DNA of 41,670 nucleotides, taken from positions 771,927-813,596 of the forward strand of contig MNCI01001825.1 of the NCBI GenBank assembly GCA_015680685.1, read 5' to 3'. The translations under genes were made by a program, and so were the position numbers. Source of the DNA: Gnetum montanum. Lineage: Eukaryota; Streptophyta; Gnetopsida; Gnetales; Gnetaceae. Each line of letters opens with the position of its first letter. The first letter of the stretch is position 1. This document shows positions 18,921 through 28,740 of the stretch, in pieces. Under the pieces are notes generated by a model. It was not told the DNA's origin, searched no databases, and worked only from the letters and a program-made list of their open reading frames with translations.

Positions 18921-21050
18921 TTGGAGGACGTTTGGTTCAAAGGTTGCTCAAAGGGTGGAACAGTGGAGGCAGTTTGAGGTTCAGAGGCACTAGCCACAGG
19001 TGGGGGTGTGCTTAAATTATTGGGCTAGAAGAAGGGACATTTTTGTGGCTTGGCTTCCAGTCTACTCGGTTGAGAAGTCGGTTGTAGGTTGATAGCCCTC
19101 ATAGCATTACGTTGTTGTGGCTATGGTGGGATCTCCCCCTGCATAGGTGGTAGATGAGTGGGGTGCTATTAAGTAGGGACGGTAGGAGAAGTTGATGGAG
19201 GATAGTAAAGATGTGGGCTTTCCCCCTGGGTGATGGAGATTATGGTCAAAAATATTCTAGGGGTGGTAATAATTCTGAAATGTGGTGTGATTGGAAGAGT
19301 CCCATGGAGAGACTGGTTGTTGAACGTAGTACCCATAGGGATCTAACCGTCGATAAGGGCACTGCTGCCTTGGAGGTGGCATCCCCCACGCTTGTGGTTG
19401 CTGCCACTACTAAAAGTATTCATAGGGTTGTAGTGGTACTCAACCTGGATAATATCCTTGTTGCTAGTGGAACTACCTAGGATTGCCTTGTGGGTAAGGC
19501 AACCTTCGGAGTGTCTACCTCTTTGCCAAACGAGGGTTCAACGCATACACCCTAGACTCTTGTAGATGTGACACTACGAGACAACATCCCTTAGGATGTT
19601 CGTATTGGCATATGTCACATTCATCATACTCCACTATATTATAGTCTGCAACCTGTTCAGCTATAGCAACTTTTCCCTTACCCTTATGGTGGTCATGTTC
19701 AGCTTCCTTCTTCCTACGCCGATCACGATCATTACCTTGCTCTCTGGACTCCTTTGCGATTTTCAAAACACTTTGGAATTTTTCGTCCAGAGATTCCCAC
19801 ATCTTATCAACCTTTGCCGAGATCTCAGAGGCAAACTTTTGTAGAGGTAAGGTTTTCTGATTCACTGCTGCATCCAGTGGTGATTCCTCCTCATCTTCAC
19901 AAAATCGAACCTCCCTCTTTCTGATGGAGGGATCCTGATTGAACTCTTATGCACTTTCCTTCTTTCTAAGTTCCCCCTCTTCTTTAGCCACTTGCTCAAG
20001 GATGCGTTGTAGTTGATGGGCCCTTAGTTCTAATAGTCATCCCTAGCATACATGCCAAGGGTCTTTCTAGTTTCAAAGTGGAGCCCATCAATGATATGGT
20101 AAACCTGTGCCCGCTGAGACTAGCCATGACTAGGGCACTGATGTAATAATGAATAGTACTTGCTCATGGCTACATCCAAGGGTTCATGATTACCTTGCTT
20201 CCAGCCTTGGATTTGACATCTCAAATTTTCCACTCTAGAGTAGATTTGATACTTATCGTTGAAGATCTCCAGCATCGTACTCCATCTCCTAATTGATTCC
20301 GATTCCAAAGACTGGTACCAGCTCTCTGCTTCCTTGATGAGTGTGTGAGGGAACAACTTAAGCTTTTGCCAATAATTTTCAATGTTCTATAGGGTGCAAG
20401 CATCATGACACGCTTTTAAATGAGTTTGCAGATGACAATTATATCCCCCTTCAAATCTGTGGATGTTGTTCATGTCAATGAGTTTGATCCGGCTATCCTT
20501 TAAGTGCCTGTTGGGTATCCGAACTGCCTCAATCATATGGAGCATGCTTCAAGTAGCCAACAATGGCTCATCCGAGTCATAGTCCTGCTGAGGACTACAA
20601 TGCCTATGACGACTCCAGCTGCCTCCATTTTCATGACGGTGAGCTTCGCACGATTGGTCATGTGCTTTCTCACATCATTCCCTTTGGTCCTTATGACCAC
20701 CATCACCTTGCTCCTTTCTACCATGGTTATGATCAGAGTCTGAACTGGATGAAGGTAGTGGGGAGCAAGAGGATTGAGAAGAGGGAGAGGGATCACCACC
20801 ACCCCGATGTCGATCTTCCCCTTTGCTCTGATGATGGCCTCAATCTTCCTGCCCATCTTTGCTTATGTCGTAACCTTTCCTGTGTGACCCTCCATCATCC
20901 TGGGGGTCCCGATCACTTGATTGCTTATTCTAGATGATGGACTGGATGACCTGATGTCCCAGGGACATATTCATCTGGATGCATGTAGACCACCCGATAT
21001 TCTTGTGGCACTAGTGGGTTGGATTCATCTCTCCTATAAGAAGAAGACAT
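18921..21050 (-). pseudogene. Gag of element A (degenerate)
   Basis: It starts at ATG 21050 (MSSSYRRDESNPLV), followed by PQEYRVVYMHPDEYVP, an N-terminal block shared with B and D but absent from E. A His/Arg/Asp-rich zone lies at about 20850-20560. The capsid-like retrotransposon gag core is at 20480-20030: DMNNIHRFEGGY, NYWQKLKLFPHTL, AESWYQSLESES, HEPLDVAMSKYYSLL, VYHIIDGLHFETR. The zinc knuckle CDICQYEHPKGCC (about 19620-19585) fits C-x2-C-x3-H-x4-C. A Pro/Ser-rich linker leads to protease. The pieces sit in at least two frames with many stops. Confidence 0.82.
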
Positions 21051-21195
21051 GTTGGATATTAGATGATCCACTACTTGGTGTACCTTACTTTTTACTTAGT
21101 CTATCTAGCGTGCGTAAATGTTACTATCCTGGGTCCATTCCAACAACATGAATAATAAGTTTGCTAAGGTTAAAGGATGCATATAAGACTAACAG

Positions 21196-21213
21196 TCCCT
21201 GGCAACGGTGCCA
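21196..21213 (-). other. Primer binding site of element A (tRNA-Asp type)
   Basis: The minus strand reads TGGCACCGTTGCCAGGGA, one base after the 5' LTR. It differs from TGGCGCCGTTGCCGGGGA (intact in element E) by two G-to-A changes, both at CpG. Confidence 0.88.
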
Positions 21214-21214
21214 A

Positions 21215-22118
21215 TGATGAGCAGCTAGGTACCCCTACGTCCAACCATATGAATCACAGGCGTTCACATGCCACTCAGTCGGATTCTGTAGACTATAAGC
21301 ACTTTGCATACACCAGACCTTAACCAGCAAAACCCTTTGTTAGAATGGTCGTTGTCTTCCCAACCTCACTTGTGATGTTCTAGTGATGATGGTTAACTGA
21401 AATTGAGGCAACTGATTTTTATGGCTTTTTACTTTATCGTCTAGCATCTAATTCTCATAATGGAAAGTAAGAAATGAAATATTATGTAACCTATAATTAT
21501 CCTAATCTTGGTCCTAAATCTTTCTAGCATAATTATCCGATCCCATTTCCTTGCACATCCTAAGCATCCCCTAACCACTATTGGGTTACCAGATGTTAAG
21601 CATCACTGGGTTGCCAAGCGTTGGGTTTATGTTCGAGATGGTCGTACTTATGGTTCCTACGAACTATAAATGAGCAATAGCGATTAAAATAATAAAAAGA
21701 GAAACTTAAGGAATTATTAAAGCATAGAAATATTAAACTATTAAATGCATTAAATGACTAAGTCTAATTTCTGCAAGGAAAGATTGAAAAGCTCGTCTTT
21801 ATTGTTGTTCACGCCAATGGGCTCAGGTACATCAGTGCTCGAATAAAGAGCTAGACACCTTTCTTACACCCATTGCGGGCACTTGGAAAATATTCTAACT
21901 CTCACGGAAACAAACTACAAGAGCTTCGCTACAACTAACAAAAAGGTACCTAAGTGTGGCGGGAGCCCACTTATTTATAGGCCAAAACAGGCATCGCGTA
22001 AACGGGGCCATGTCGATGCATGGAAGGATGCGTCAAAGGGGTTGTGTCTACGGGGCCGCATATACGGGGTCCTGTATACACGGTTTAGTAAACGCATCGA
22101 CCGTCTAGCACTTCATCA
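21215..22118 (-). repeat. 5' LTR of element A
   Basis: 904 bp, plus-strand TGATGAGCAGC to CTTCATCA, followed by the duplication ACTAC. U3 repeats (GGGGCCGCATATACGGGG and relatives) lie at 22000-22085, the TATA box at 21980-21971. The sequence equals the 3' LTR apart from about 7-8% mostly transitional differences. Confidence 0.93.
21971..21980 (-). promoter_or_regulatory. TATA box of element A 5' LTR (genomic promoter)
   Basis: The minus strand reads CTATAAATAA, downstream of the U3 repeats and upstream of the AATAAAG-type signals. It would set the start of the full-length genomic RNA. Confidence 0.65.
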
Positions 22119-23858
22119 ACTACTTGATGCTTTAGATTCCTCTACTATTTTCAAAGTAGTTTAGAACCTTTCATCCAAAGAGTCCTACATTTGTCTACAT
22201 TAGCCAAAATTTTAGAAACATATTTTTGAATCGACAAGGTCTTTCACTACACCACCTCATCAAGTGGTGCCTCCTCCTCATTGTCACAAAACAAAACCTC
22301 CCTTTTGCAAAAGACAAGATCCTAGTTATACTCCTCCAAAATTTTCTTTTTTTCTCAACTCTCCTTCTTCTTTGGCAACCTAATCAATCAACCTTTGAAT
22401 TTGAGGAGCCCTTAATTCTAAAAGTCTTCCTTGGGCATAGATCCCAAGAGATCTTTATGTTTTTGTATGGAGTCCATCTATGATATAGTGGAGTTGCTCC
22501 CTTTGAGAATAACTATGGCTAGGACATTGGTGAAAAAGGAAATAGTACTAGTCCATAGTTGCATCCAAGGGTTCATGTGTTCCCTGTTTCCAACCTTAGA
22601 TCTACCTTTATCAAGTTGAACAATCAGGAGTATGTTTGATACTTGTCATTGAAGAGCTTAAGCATCAAACTTCATCTATAGATTGATTCCATATCTAAGG
22701 ACTAATAATAACCTTCAACTTCTTTGATGAGCATCCTTGGGAATAGTTTTGATTTTTGCCATTCATTCTGCACAATTTGTAAGGCATAGACAACATAAAA
22801 GGCTTGAAGATGGTTCTATGGATGTAAGTTGTATGCCCTTCAAACTTAAGAATATTGTTCATATCCAACCACTTGATTTTGTTATCTTTTACATGCCTTG
22901 TTGGAATTCTCACTAGCTTTGCAATATTTAGCATGTTTCTCATCGCAAGTAAAGGCTCATCATGATCATAGCCTCTGTGATGTTCATGATGCCCATGATG
23001 TACTCTGTTGTCCCTTTTTTCATGGTGGTGGACCTCCCTTGATTTCCCACACCACTGGTCTCAACTAGTTCGATGGGCCCTATGATCATCTCTGTCCAGT
23101 TGCTCACCTGCATCATGGTCACATCCTCTATTGCTTCAGTCGAATCTAGAGGAGGAAGAAGAGGAATATGAAGGTAAAGAGGAAGTAGGACTAGCGCCAT
23201 CATGATGCCTACCATCCCTTGTTCTATGATCATCATCATGATCAAAATCATGATGCTTATCCTCATCTCTACCATGACTCCCACCTATAGATCCCCCATG
23301 ATCATGATCATGGAACTTTTTCTTGCCTGAACTAAGATTGTTTATTTTGCATCGTAAATTCTAGTTCAAGCCCCCTTCATCAAAACCAAGGGATAAAAAT
23401 TCAATGAATTAAGAATTCCTAGAGAAGGGATCCTCACTATCTTTTTAGCCTAGGAGGAACAAGGGGTTATTGAACTATTTCCTCTTCAAAGCTTCATAGC
23501 ACCTCTCTTGTTATTGATCTCTTTTGTGTTATGCCTTAGTGGGATGGTCATCTTGATAATTATGGTCCTACACAATGTATTCAACATTAAGCCCATGGAA
23601 GCCCAACCTCATAAGAGTTTGGTGCAGCATCACAGGAATTGATCGATCTAGTGGCAACACAATGTTGCCCTCCGTGTTCCTCCACCATAATTATTCATCC
23701 TAATGTAGGATGAAGGTAAAGTATGGCACATACTCATCAGGATGAGTATATATCACTTTGCATTGTTGGGGCACTAGCAGATTTGACCATTCATTCCTTT
23801 GTTAATTAGATGTATTCTCGAACCTCAACGAAGAATCATCCCTATGAGAAGAAGACAT
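22119..23858 (-). pseudogene. Element B gag, 5' part
   Basis: It starts at ATG 23858 (MSSSHRDDSSLRFEN), with a block containing VIYTHPDEYVPYFTFILH (about 23760-23700) that aligns with D at 38565-38620. A zone extremely rich in His, Asp and Arg (HHGHHEHHRGYDHDE near 22970-23010) follows, then RIPTRHVKDNKIKWLDMNN and the gag core, which is badly damaged (about 22870-22440). It continues beyond element A at 9057. Several stops and shifts make it non-functional. Confidence 0.75.
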
Positions 23859-23994
23859 CTTTAGATTGAAAGAAAGGACCATTATGCTTTTACAATTATT
23901 ATTATTATTTTGAATGATTATGACTTTAAGGTTCATTACAATGATTTTGAATAACTTTCAATAAGTCCTAGATAGTGCACGTAGCTAACTAAAG

Positions 23995-24012
23995 TCCCCA
24001 ACAATGATGCGA
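23995..24012 (-). other. Primer binding site of element B (decayed tRNA-Asp type)
   Basis: The minus strand reads TCGCATCATTGTTGGGGA, one base from the LTR. Most differences from TGGCGCCGTTGCCGGGGA are C/T or G/A transitions. Confidence 0.7.
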
Positions 24013-24013
24013 A

Positions 24014-25716
24014 TGATGAGCAGCAAGTATACCCTACACCCAATCATACGAATCACTAGCATTTACTCAATGATCTAGTCAAATTCTATAGACTTTAGCT
24101 CTTTAAGTACACTGGTTTTTAGGAGGTGAATCTAACCATTAAAATTATTGTCTTCTCGATTCCACTCATGAAGTGCAAGTGTATGGTTAAGTGCAATTGA
24201 GGTATTTGATTTTTATCATTTTGTCTTTTATGGTTTAACTTCCTAAGTGCTAGAAATAAAGAAAATTTAATGTGTAATTAATCTAATTAATCTAGTAACT
24301 ACTAACACTAAACTAATCCTAACATAGGCATCCGTTCCCACTTTCCGTATGCATCCTAAACATGTTATAGTGCCACTGGGTTACCAAGTGTTAAACATAT
24401 GTTAAAAGTGGTCATGCTTATGTTTTCTATTTAGCTGATATTAATTGCTTAGTTAAAATTCACTAAAGTATATTTCATGAATATTAAATGCATAAAGAAA
24501 GCATTAATCTATTCCAAGTGCTGCAAGGTTTGATCAGAAAAGCTTGTGATGAATCATAGTTTTCTAGGCACCGATATCAGGTACGTGATATCGAGTACAA
24601 GATACTAGGTACCCGATATCTCAACCTAGATACGATATTATATACACGATATCATGATTCCTATGTTGGTCTATAAATATAGCACTTAGGCGCACGAGAA
24701 GCGGGGTCATTCTAGTAAGTATTTAGGGGGAGATAGTGTTAGAGTAGAGTCTTTTTGTCAGTTTTCAATTCATTTTAATTCTTTCCCCAGTGCATGCCCA
24801 TAGTGTGATGCTTGTAATTGTATAGAACCTTTATTTGAGTGTGACGTACTTAGACATGCACATGATCAACAATAAAGATCAAGATTACTCCATCATTGTA
24901 GCATTCACTTAGTTTTTAATTGTTTAATTGTTATTGTTATTTCTTATTTTCTTAGTTAATATTTCTTTACCATCATTTACTATTCCTGTTGTTAAATGTG
25001 GAATGAGTATGACTTAATCACGAAGATTGAAGTGTAACTGCTTGGTAACCCAGTAGTGTATTTAGGAGTGATTAAGTAATGTATGCTTGGTAATCCCAGA
25101 AGTAGTACATGAGGTCCAAGATGCATATGGATGATTAAGGATAGATTCTCATCACACTTAGGCTAGTTTAGATTTTGCTTCTCATCGCCTATTCGCTTAC
25201 AACAAGTTTATTTTCCATTGTCTTTAGGAATAGCACTAGTTTAGGACCACATCATTTGCCTCACTTTGGACTAAATCATACATGACCAAGTAAATACTAG
25301 TCCAAGTGGGAAGACAGCAAACTACAATCAACGTGTAACCATCTAGATACCACAACTAGTCCATCTGCGAAGTTCGATTAGATCATGCATGAACGCTTGT
25401 ATTCGTATGGTTGAGTGTACGGGTACCTCACCACTCATAAGCTTGTCTTTATTATAGTGCACACAATCATGGTTAGGTACATAAATGCTCAAATAAAGAT
25501 TCATACACTTCTTTGACTCCTATTATGGGCACTTAGAAAATATTCTAACTCTTAGAAGGAAAAAACTAGAAGAGCTTCGCTACAACTAAGAAATGGAATG
25601 GATGAATCGTGCACCCAAGTGTTGTGTTTATAGGCCTACATGCATCCTACAATATCAAATATCCAATAATGCATAATGAGATCTAATATTATGGCCTAAT
25701 AATATACAATTCAACA
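24014..25716 (-). repeat. 5' LTR of element B, split by solo LTR C2
   Basis: The two parts are 24014-24546 and 25446-25716, about 804 bp without C2 and one duplication copy. It begins TGATGAGCAGC and ends AATTCAACA (from TTCATCA), followed by the duplication AATAG. A minus-strand TATA-like CCTATAAACACA lies near 25640-25629. Confidence 0.88.
24547..25440 (+). mobile_element. Solo LTR C2 (family C)
   Basis: 894 bp, from TGATGAATCATAG to CCACTCATAA, flanked by a perfect duplication GCTTG at 24542-24546 and 25441-25445. It is closely related to C1: GATATC-rich U3 (about 24573-24655), TATA CTATAAATAT at 24671-24680, an AATAAA signal at about 24871, and the conserved 3' end GTATGGTTGAGTG. It is inserted in the 5' LTR of B, opposite in orientation. 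Confidence 0.92.
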
Positions 25717-27778
25717 AATAGGTTCTGGTCTAGAAACATCCAAGAGATCTGTCGTGCATATCCATGAGTATAACCATGAAAGAGAGAGAGATATGTATGT
25801 ATGTGTATAAGTGCACAATTGATGTTAAGAAAGCCAACCTCATTAATTATTTATAGGCATAAATCCAATGTTAGGTAATTCTAAGAATAACAATCTAATT
25901 ATAAGATCTAGTCACATGTGTTCACAAAGGAATTTTAATGAACCATCAATAGCTATGTCATGGGGTTCAAGTCACTAAGAAATATTAGATATAGTCTACA
26001 TTGCCCAAGACTAGTTTCTTTGTGCTTAAGATAAAATAAGAGAATAATTGAAATAAATTTCAATTAAATATTTAGCATGTATTTAGACCATATTCTTGTA
26101 TTATTTCAAAAACTTTAGAATAATATAAAATCCAAAATATAGAATAAATAAAAATAAACATAAATAAAATACCAACAATGGGCCACAACCACCGTCTAAC
26201 CTATCCTTTACAAGAGGCACCAAGCATTAGAAAATACCATAAAATAATAATATAAGAAGAAAAACATAAGTATTGGACCCAAAAAAATTATATATTAAAA
26301 ATAAAAATTCTAAGTACAAAAGCAGAGGATTTTTGTAGAGAGGAGAAACTCAAAATTAATAAAAACGAAAGGCCTAACAATTTTGGAGGTGCCTTTTTAG
26401 GTTTTCATCCATACAATCAATCCTAAAGAACCTCCCCTCTCATGTAGAAAATAAAAAACTTTATGAAAAGATTAAGATTTAGTGGATGTGGAGGAGGCCC
26501 CCACCTTGTAAATAGAATCAACATTATCAAAAGATATTATCTCCATATCCTTACCAATAGCTGCAAATGAATAAGTAGGAGTTAAAATATCTTGAACGTA
26601 TTGTTTATTCTAAAGATTTGACATATAATCACTAACAAATAATCTTCCTTGATGTTTTTTATTATGAATAACTATTTGAAAATCATCTCAATCAACAACA
26701 AATTTTTGTGAGACTTTATGAATAAATATTTATTTCCTCTTAGTCATTAAAGAATTCTTTGAAATTGAATTAACTAGAATCTTTCTCAAAAGTACATTTG
26801 TTGAACATTTGTAAAAGAAAAGGGTGGGATAACTATTAAAACATTAGTAGAAGAAATCATTGTAAAGTCTATAGAAAAAACCTTGGTAGGATCTAAAAAA
26901 TTTATACAAGAAACCTTAGTAGTGTTTGTACTAGTTTGGTGTTAACATGCTTGCATAGCCTTTTCTTACACCATAAAAGAATATGAATCAAACATATGAT
27001 ACATGACTTTGGAAGATTATAATAAACAAACTTTTGCACATAATCAATTCTTGCAACATGCAAAAGAATTTCTCACTTAAGCAAATCAAGATCCACCTTA
27101 ATCATATATTGAATTCTATGAAAATCGCTAGATATAGCTAGGATTTCAAATTTCTTGATTCGATTAATTTGAGAGACAATATCCCTTTCAAAAATTTCAA
27201 AAATCAATATAACATTCAACAATTTAAGAAAACAAAAAACCCTTCAAAAATTAAGAGATGATGGATTAAAATAGAAAGTCCACATTTGAATAATTAATAA
27301 AGCATGACTGTGATTAAAAACACTAATATTAAGGACCTTAGAAACCATTGTTGAATTAATAAATTCTACCAACCAAAATGAATTTGATAGATAACATGCA
27401 TGGACAACATCCAATCCTCAATCTTTTTAAACTAGATTTAAATGATGCAAAAACTTAAAGAATGAGGTAAATAACACAGAATTTACATGAAAACGTCTAT
27501 TCTAGAAATTTATTAGGTAATATATTCATATAAATCATCAAGTAACTTGTAGAATGACAAAGAAGTGATACATCCACTTGAAGAAACAACTATTGAATCT
27601 AGTGGCATTACATGTAATTCCAAATAAAATCACTAGAGAAATATCAAATTCCCCTAAGAAATCAAATTCTATATGAAGGAAAATATAAAATAATAATATT
27701 TTCAAATATATAATAAGAGCAATTTCTAATGTCCAAACCTTAAGAAGCATATCATTAAGATATATTAAAACATATATA
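25717..27778. other. AT-rich sequence right of element B, possible decayed coding remnant
   Basis: No recognised gene. Simple repeats (GA, GTAT) occur at 25785-25810. On the minus strand about 26940-26770 stays open for roughly 55 codons with a normal amino-acid mix (CINFLDPTKVFSIDFTMISS), unlike the surrounding low-complexity frames, but I cannot assign it. Otherwise nothing is seen. Confidence 0.35.
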
Positions 27779-27783
27779 CTTAC

Positions 27784-28735
27784 TGATGAGATGTGATATG
27801 TTCAACAACTTCGTTGACACGTCCCAATCGACAAAGCCTCATCGATGCATCCCTGTTGATGCATATTAGATGCATCACCACATATGTGTGGATGAAAATG
27901 TGTTGATGCATTTATCAGCAATCATCTTAAATTCGTTACACATCCTTATCGATGTAGCTAAATGCGTTAATGCATCCCTATCATAATAAAGCTTATATTT
28001 GCCTATAAATATGCGAGCACTGGTTGCGTATTTGGCACCATTTGGTCAGCAATGTAGTTTTCTCCCATAGTCCTAGCAAATAGTTAATGAATGCCTGCAA
28101 CATGAATTTTACAATGTCTTATTCGACTAGCATTGTACATTGGCACATTCCATTAATGGCAATAAGATCGAGATTAATTCATATTCATTATAATACTTGG
28201 ACTTAGAATCGATTTACTTTTAATGCAATTTAATTTTGATGAACTTAGTTAATATTTACATTTTCATGTATATTAATCAATTCGTGGAATGAGCATGACT
28301 AGTTTTTAGCATAAACACATATTCACTTGGCAATCCCAACATCATTATTGTTTGGTTAAACCAGTAGCATAACATGTGGTATTCCTAATAGTGGGTACAT
28401 GAGTTTAGGACATGTACAGCAAGTTGGGAATGGACACTCATCATCATTATGATAGTTTAGGCTTTTATTTTATTAATTCATTATATTAATTAATTAATTT
28501 CTATATTATCATTCAATTAGTTTAAGGGTGGCACAACATCAATAATCATATGCCTCACTCTGGACCAATCAATACGTGACCAAACTACCACTAGTCCAAG
28601 TGAGAAGATAGCGACCTGTAATGAATGCTTAACCATCTAGATACCACACTAGTCCCATCCACAGAATTCAATCAGATTACACATGAACACTTGTGATTCA
28701 TATGGTTGGGCATAGGGGGTTACCCCTGCTCATCA
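27784..28735 (+). mobile_element. Solo LTR F (Ty3/gypsy)
   Basis: 952 bp, from TGATGAGATGTGATATG to CTGCTCATCA, flanked by a perfect duplication CTTAC at 27779-27783 and 28736-28740. Its U3 has repeated CGATGCATC/TTGATGCAT motifs (27840-27970) rather than GATATC, then TATA CCTATAAATATG at 28012-28023. The 3' end has TATGGTTGGGCATAGG like the other Ty3 LTRs. Confidence 0.9.
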
Positions 28736-28740
28736 CTTAC

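Larger units (their letters stand above)
9058..22118 (-). mobile_element. Element A: complete Athila-like Ty3/gypsy retrotransposon nested in B
   Basis: 13.06 kb, flanked by a perfect duplication ACTAC at 9053-9057 and 22119-22123. The LTRs are 9058-9976 and 21215-22118, starting TGATGAG and ending TCATCA (TCATTA in the left copy). On the minus strand the order is 5' LTR, priming site, gag, protease, RT, RNase H, integrase, spacer, ORF3, polypurine tract, 3' LTR. The insertion interrupts the gag of element B, in the same orientation. The LTRs differ by about 7-8% by eye, less than B's pair, consistent with a later insertion. Nearly all damage is point nonsense change; pol keeps one frame for over 3 kb apart from one local shift. 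Confidence 0.94.
595..25716 (-). mobile_element. Element B: Athila-like Ty3/gypsy retrotransposon carrying three nested insertions
   Basis: An old minus-strand LTR retrotransposon. Its LTRs start TGATGA and end TCATCA (left 595-1438, right 24014-25716). It is flanked by the same 5-bp target duplication, AATAG, at 590-594 and 25717-25721. From right to left it holds 5' LTR, priming site, gag, protease, RT/RNase H, integrase, a long spacer, an ORF3 remnant, polypurine tract and 3' LTR. Without solo LTR C1, element A and solo LTR C2 (each with one duplication copy) it is about 10.3 kb. The two LTRs differ by roughly 13% over about 390 bp compared by eye, so B is older than A. Every reading frame is broken and the element is inactive. 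Confidence 0.9.

Noticed and set aside
20504-20937. Plus-strand frames of 79 and 124 codons
   Set aside because: They are shadows of the His/Arg/Asp-rich part of element A gag on the minus strand.
9058-22118. Chromodomain at the integrase C-terminus of element A
   Set aside because: The tail after GDKVLYWNP and LWEGPYIV ends without aromatic-cage-like sequence; the spacer follows directly, as in Athila/Tat elements.
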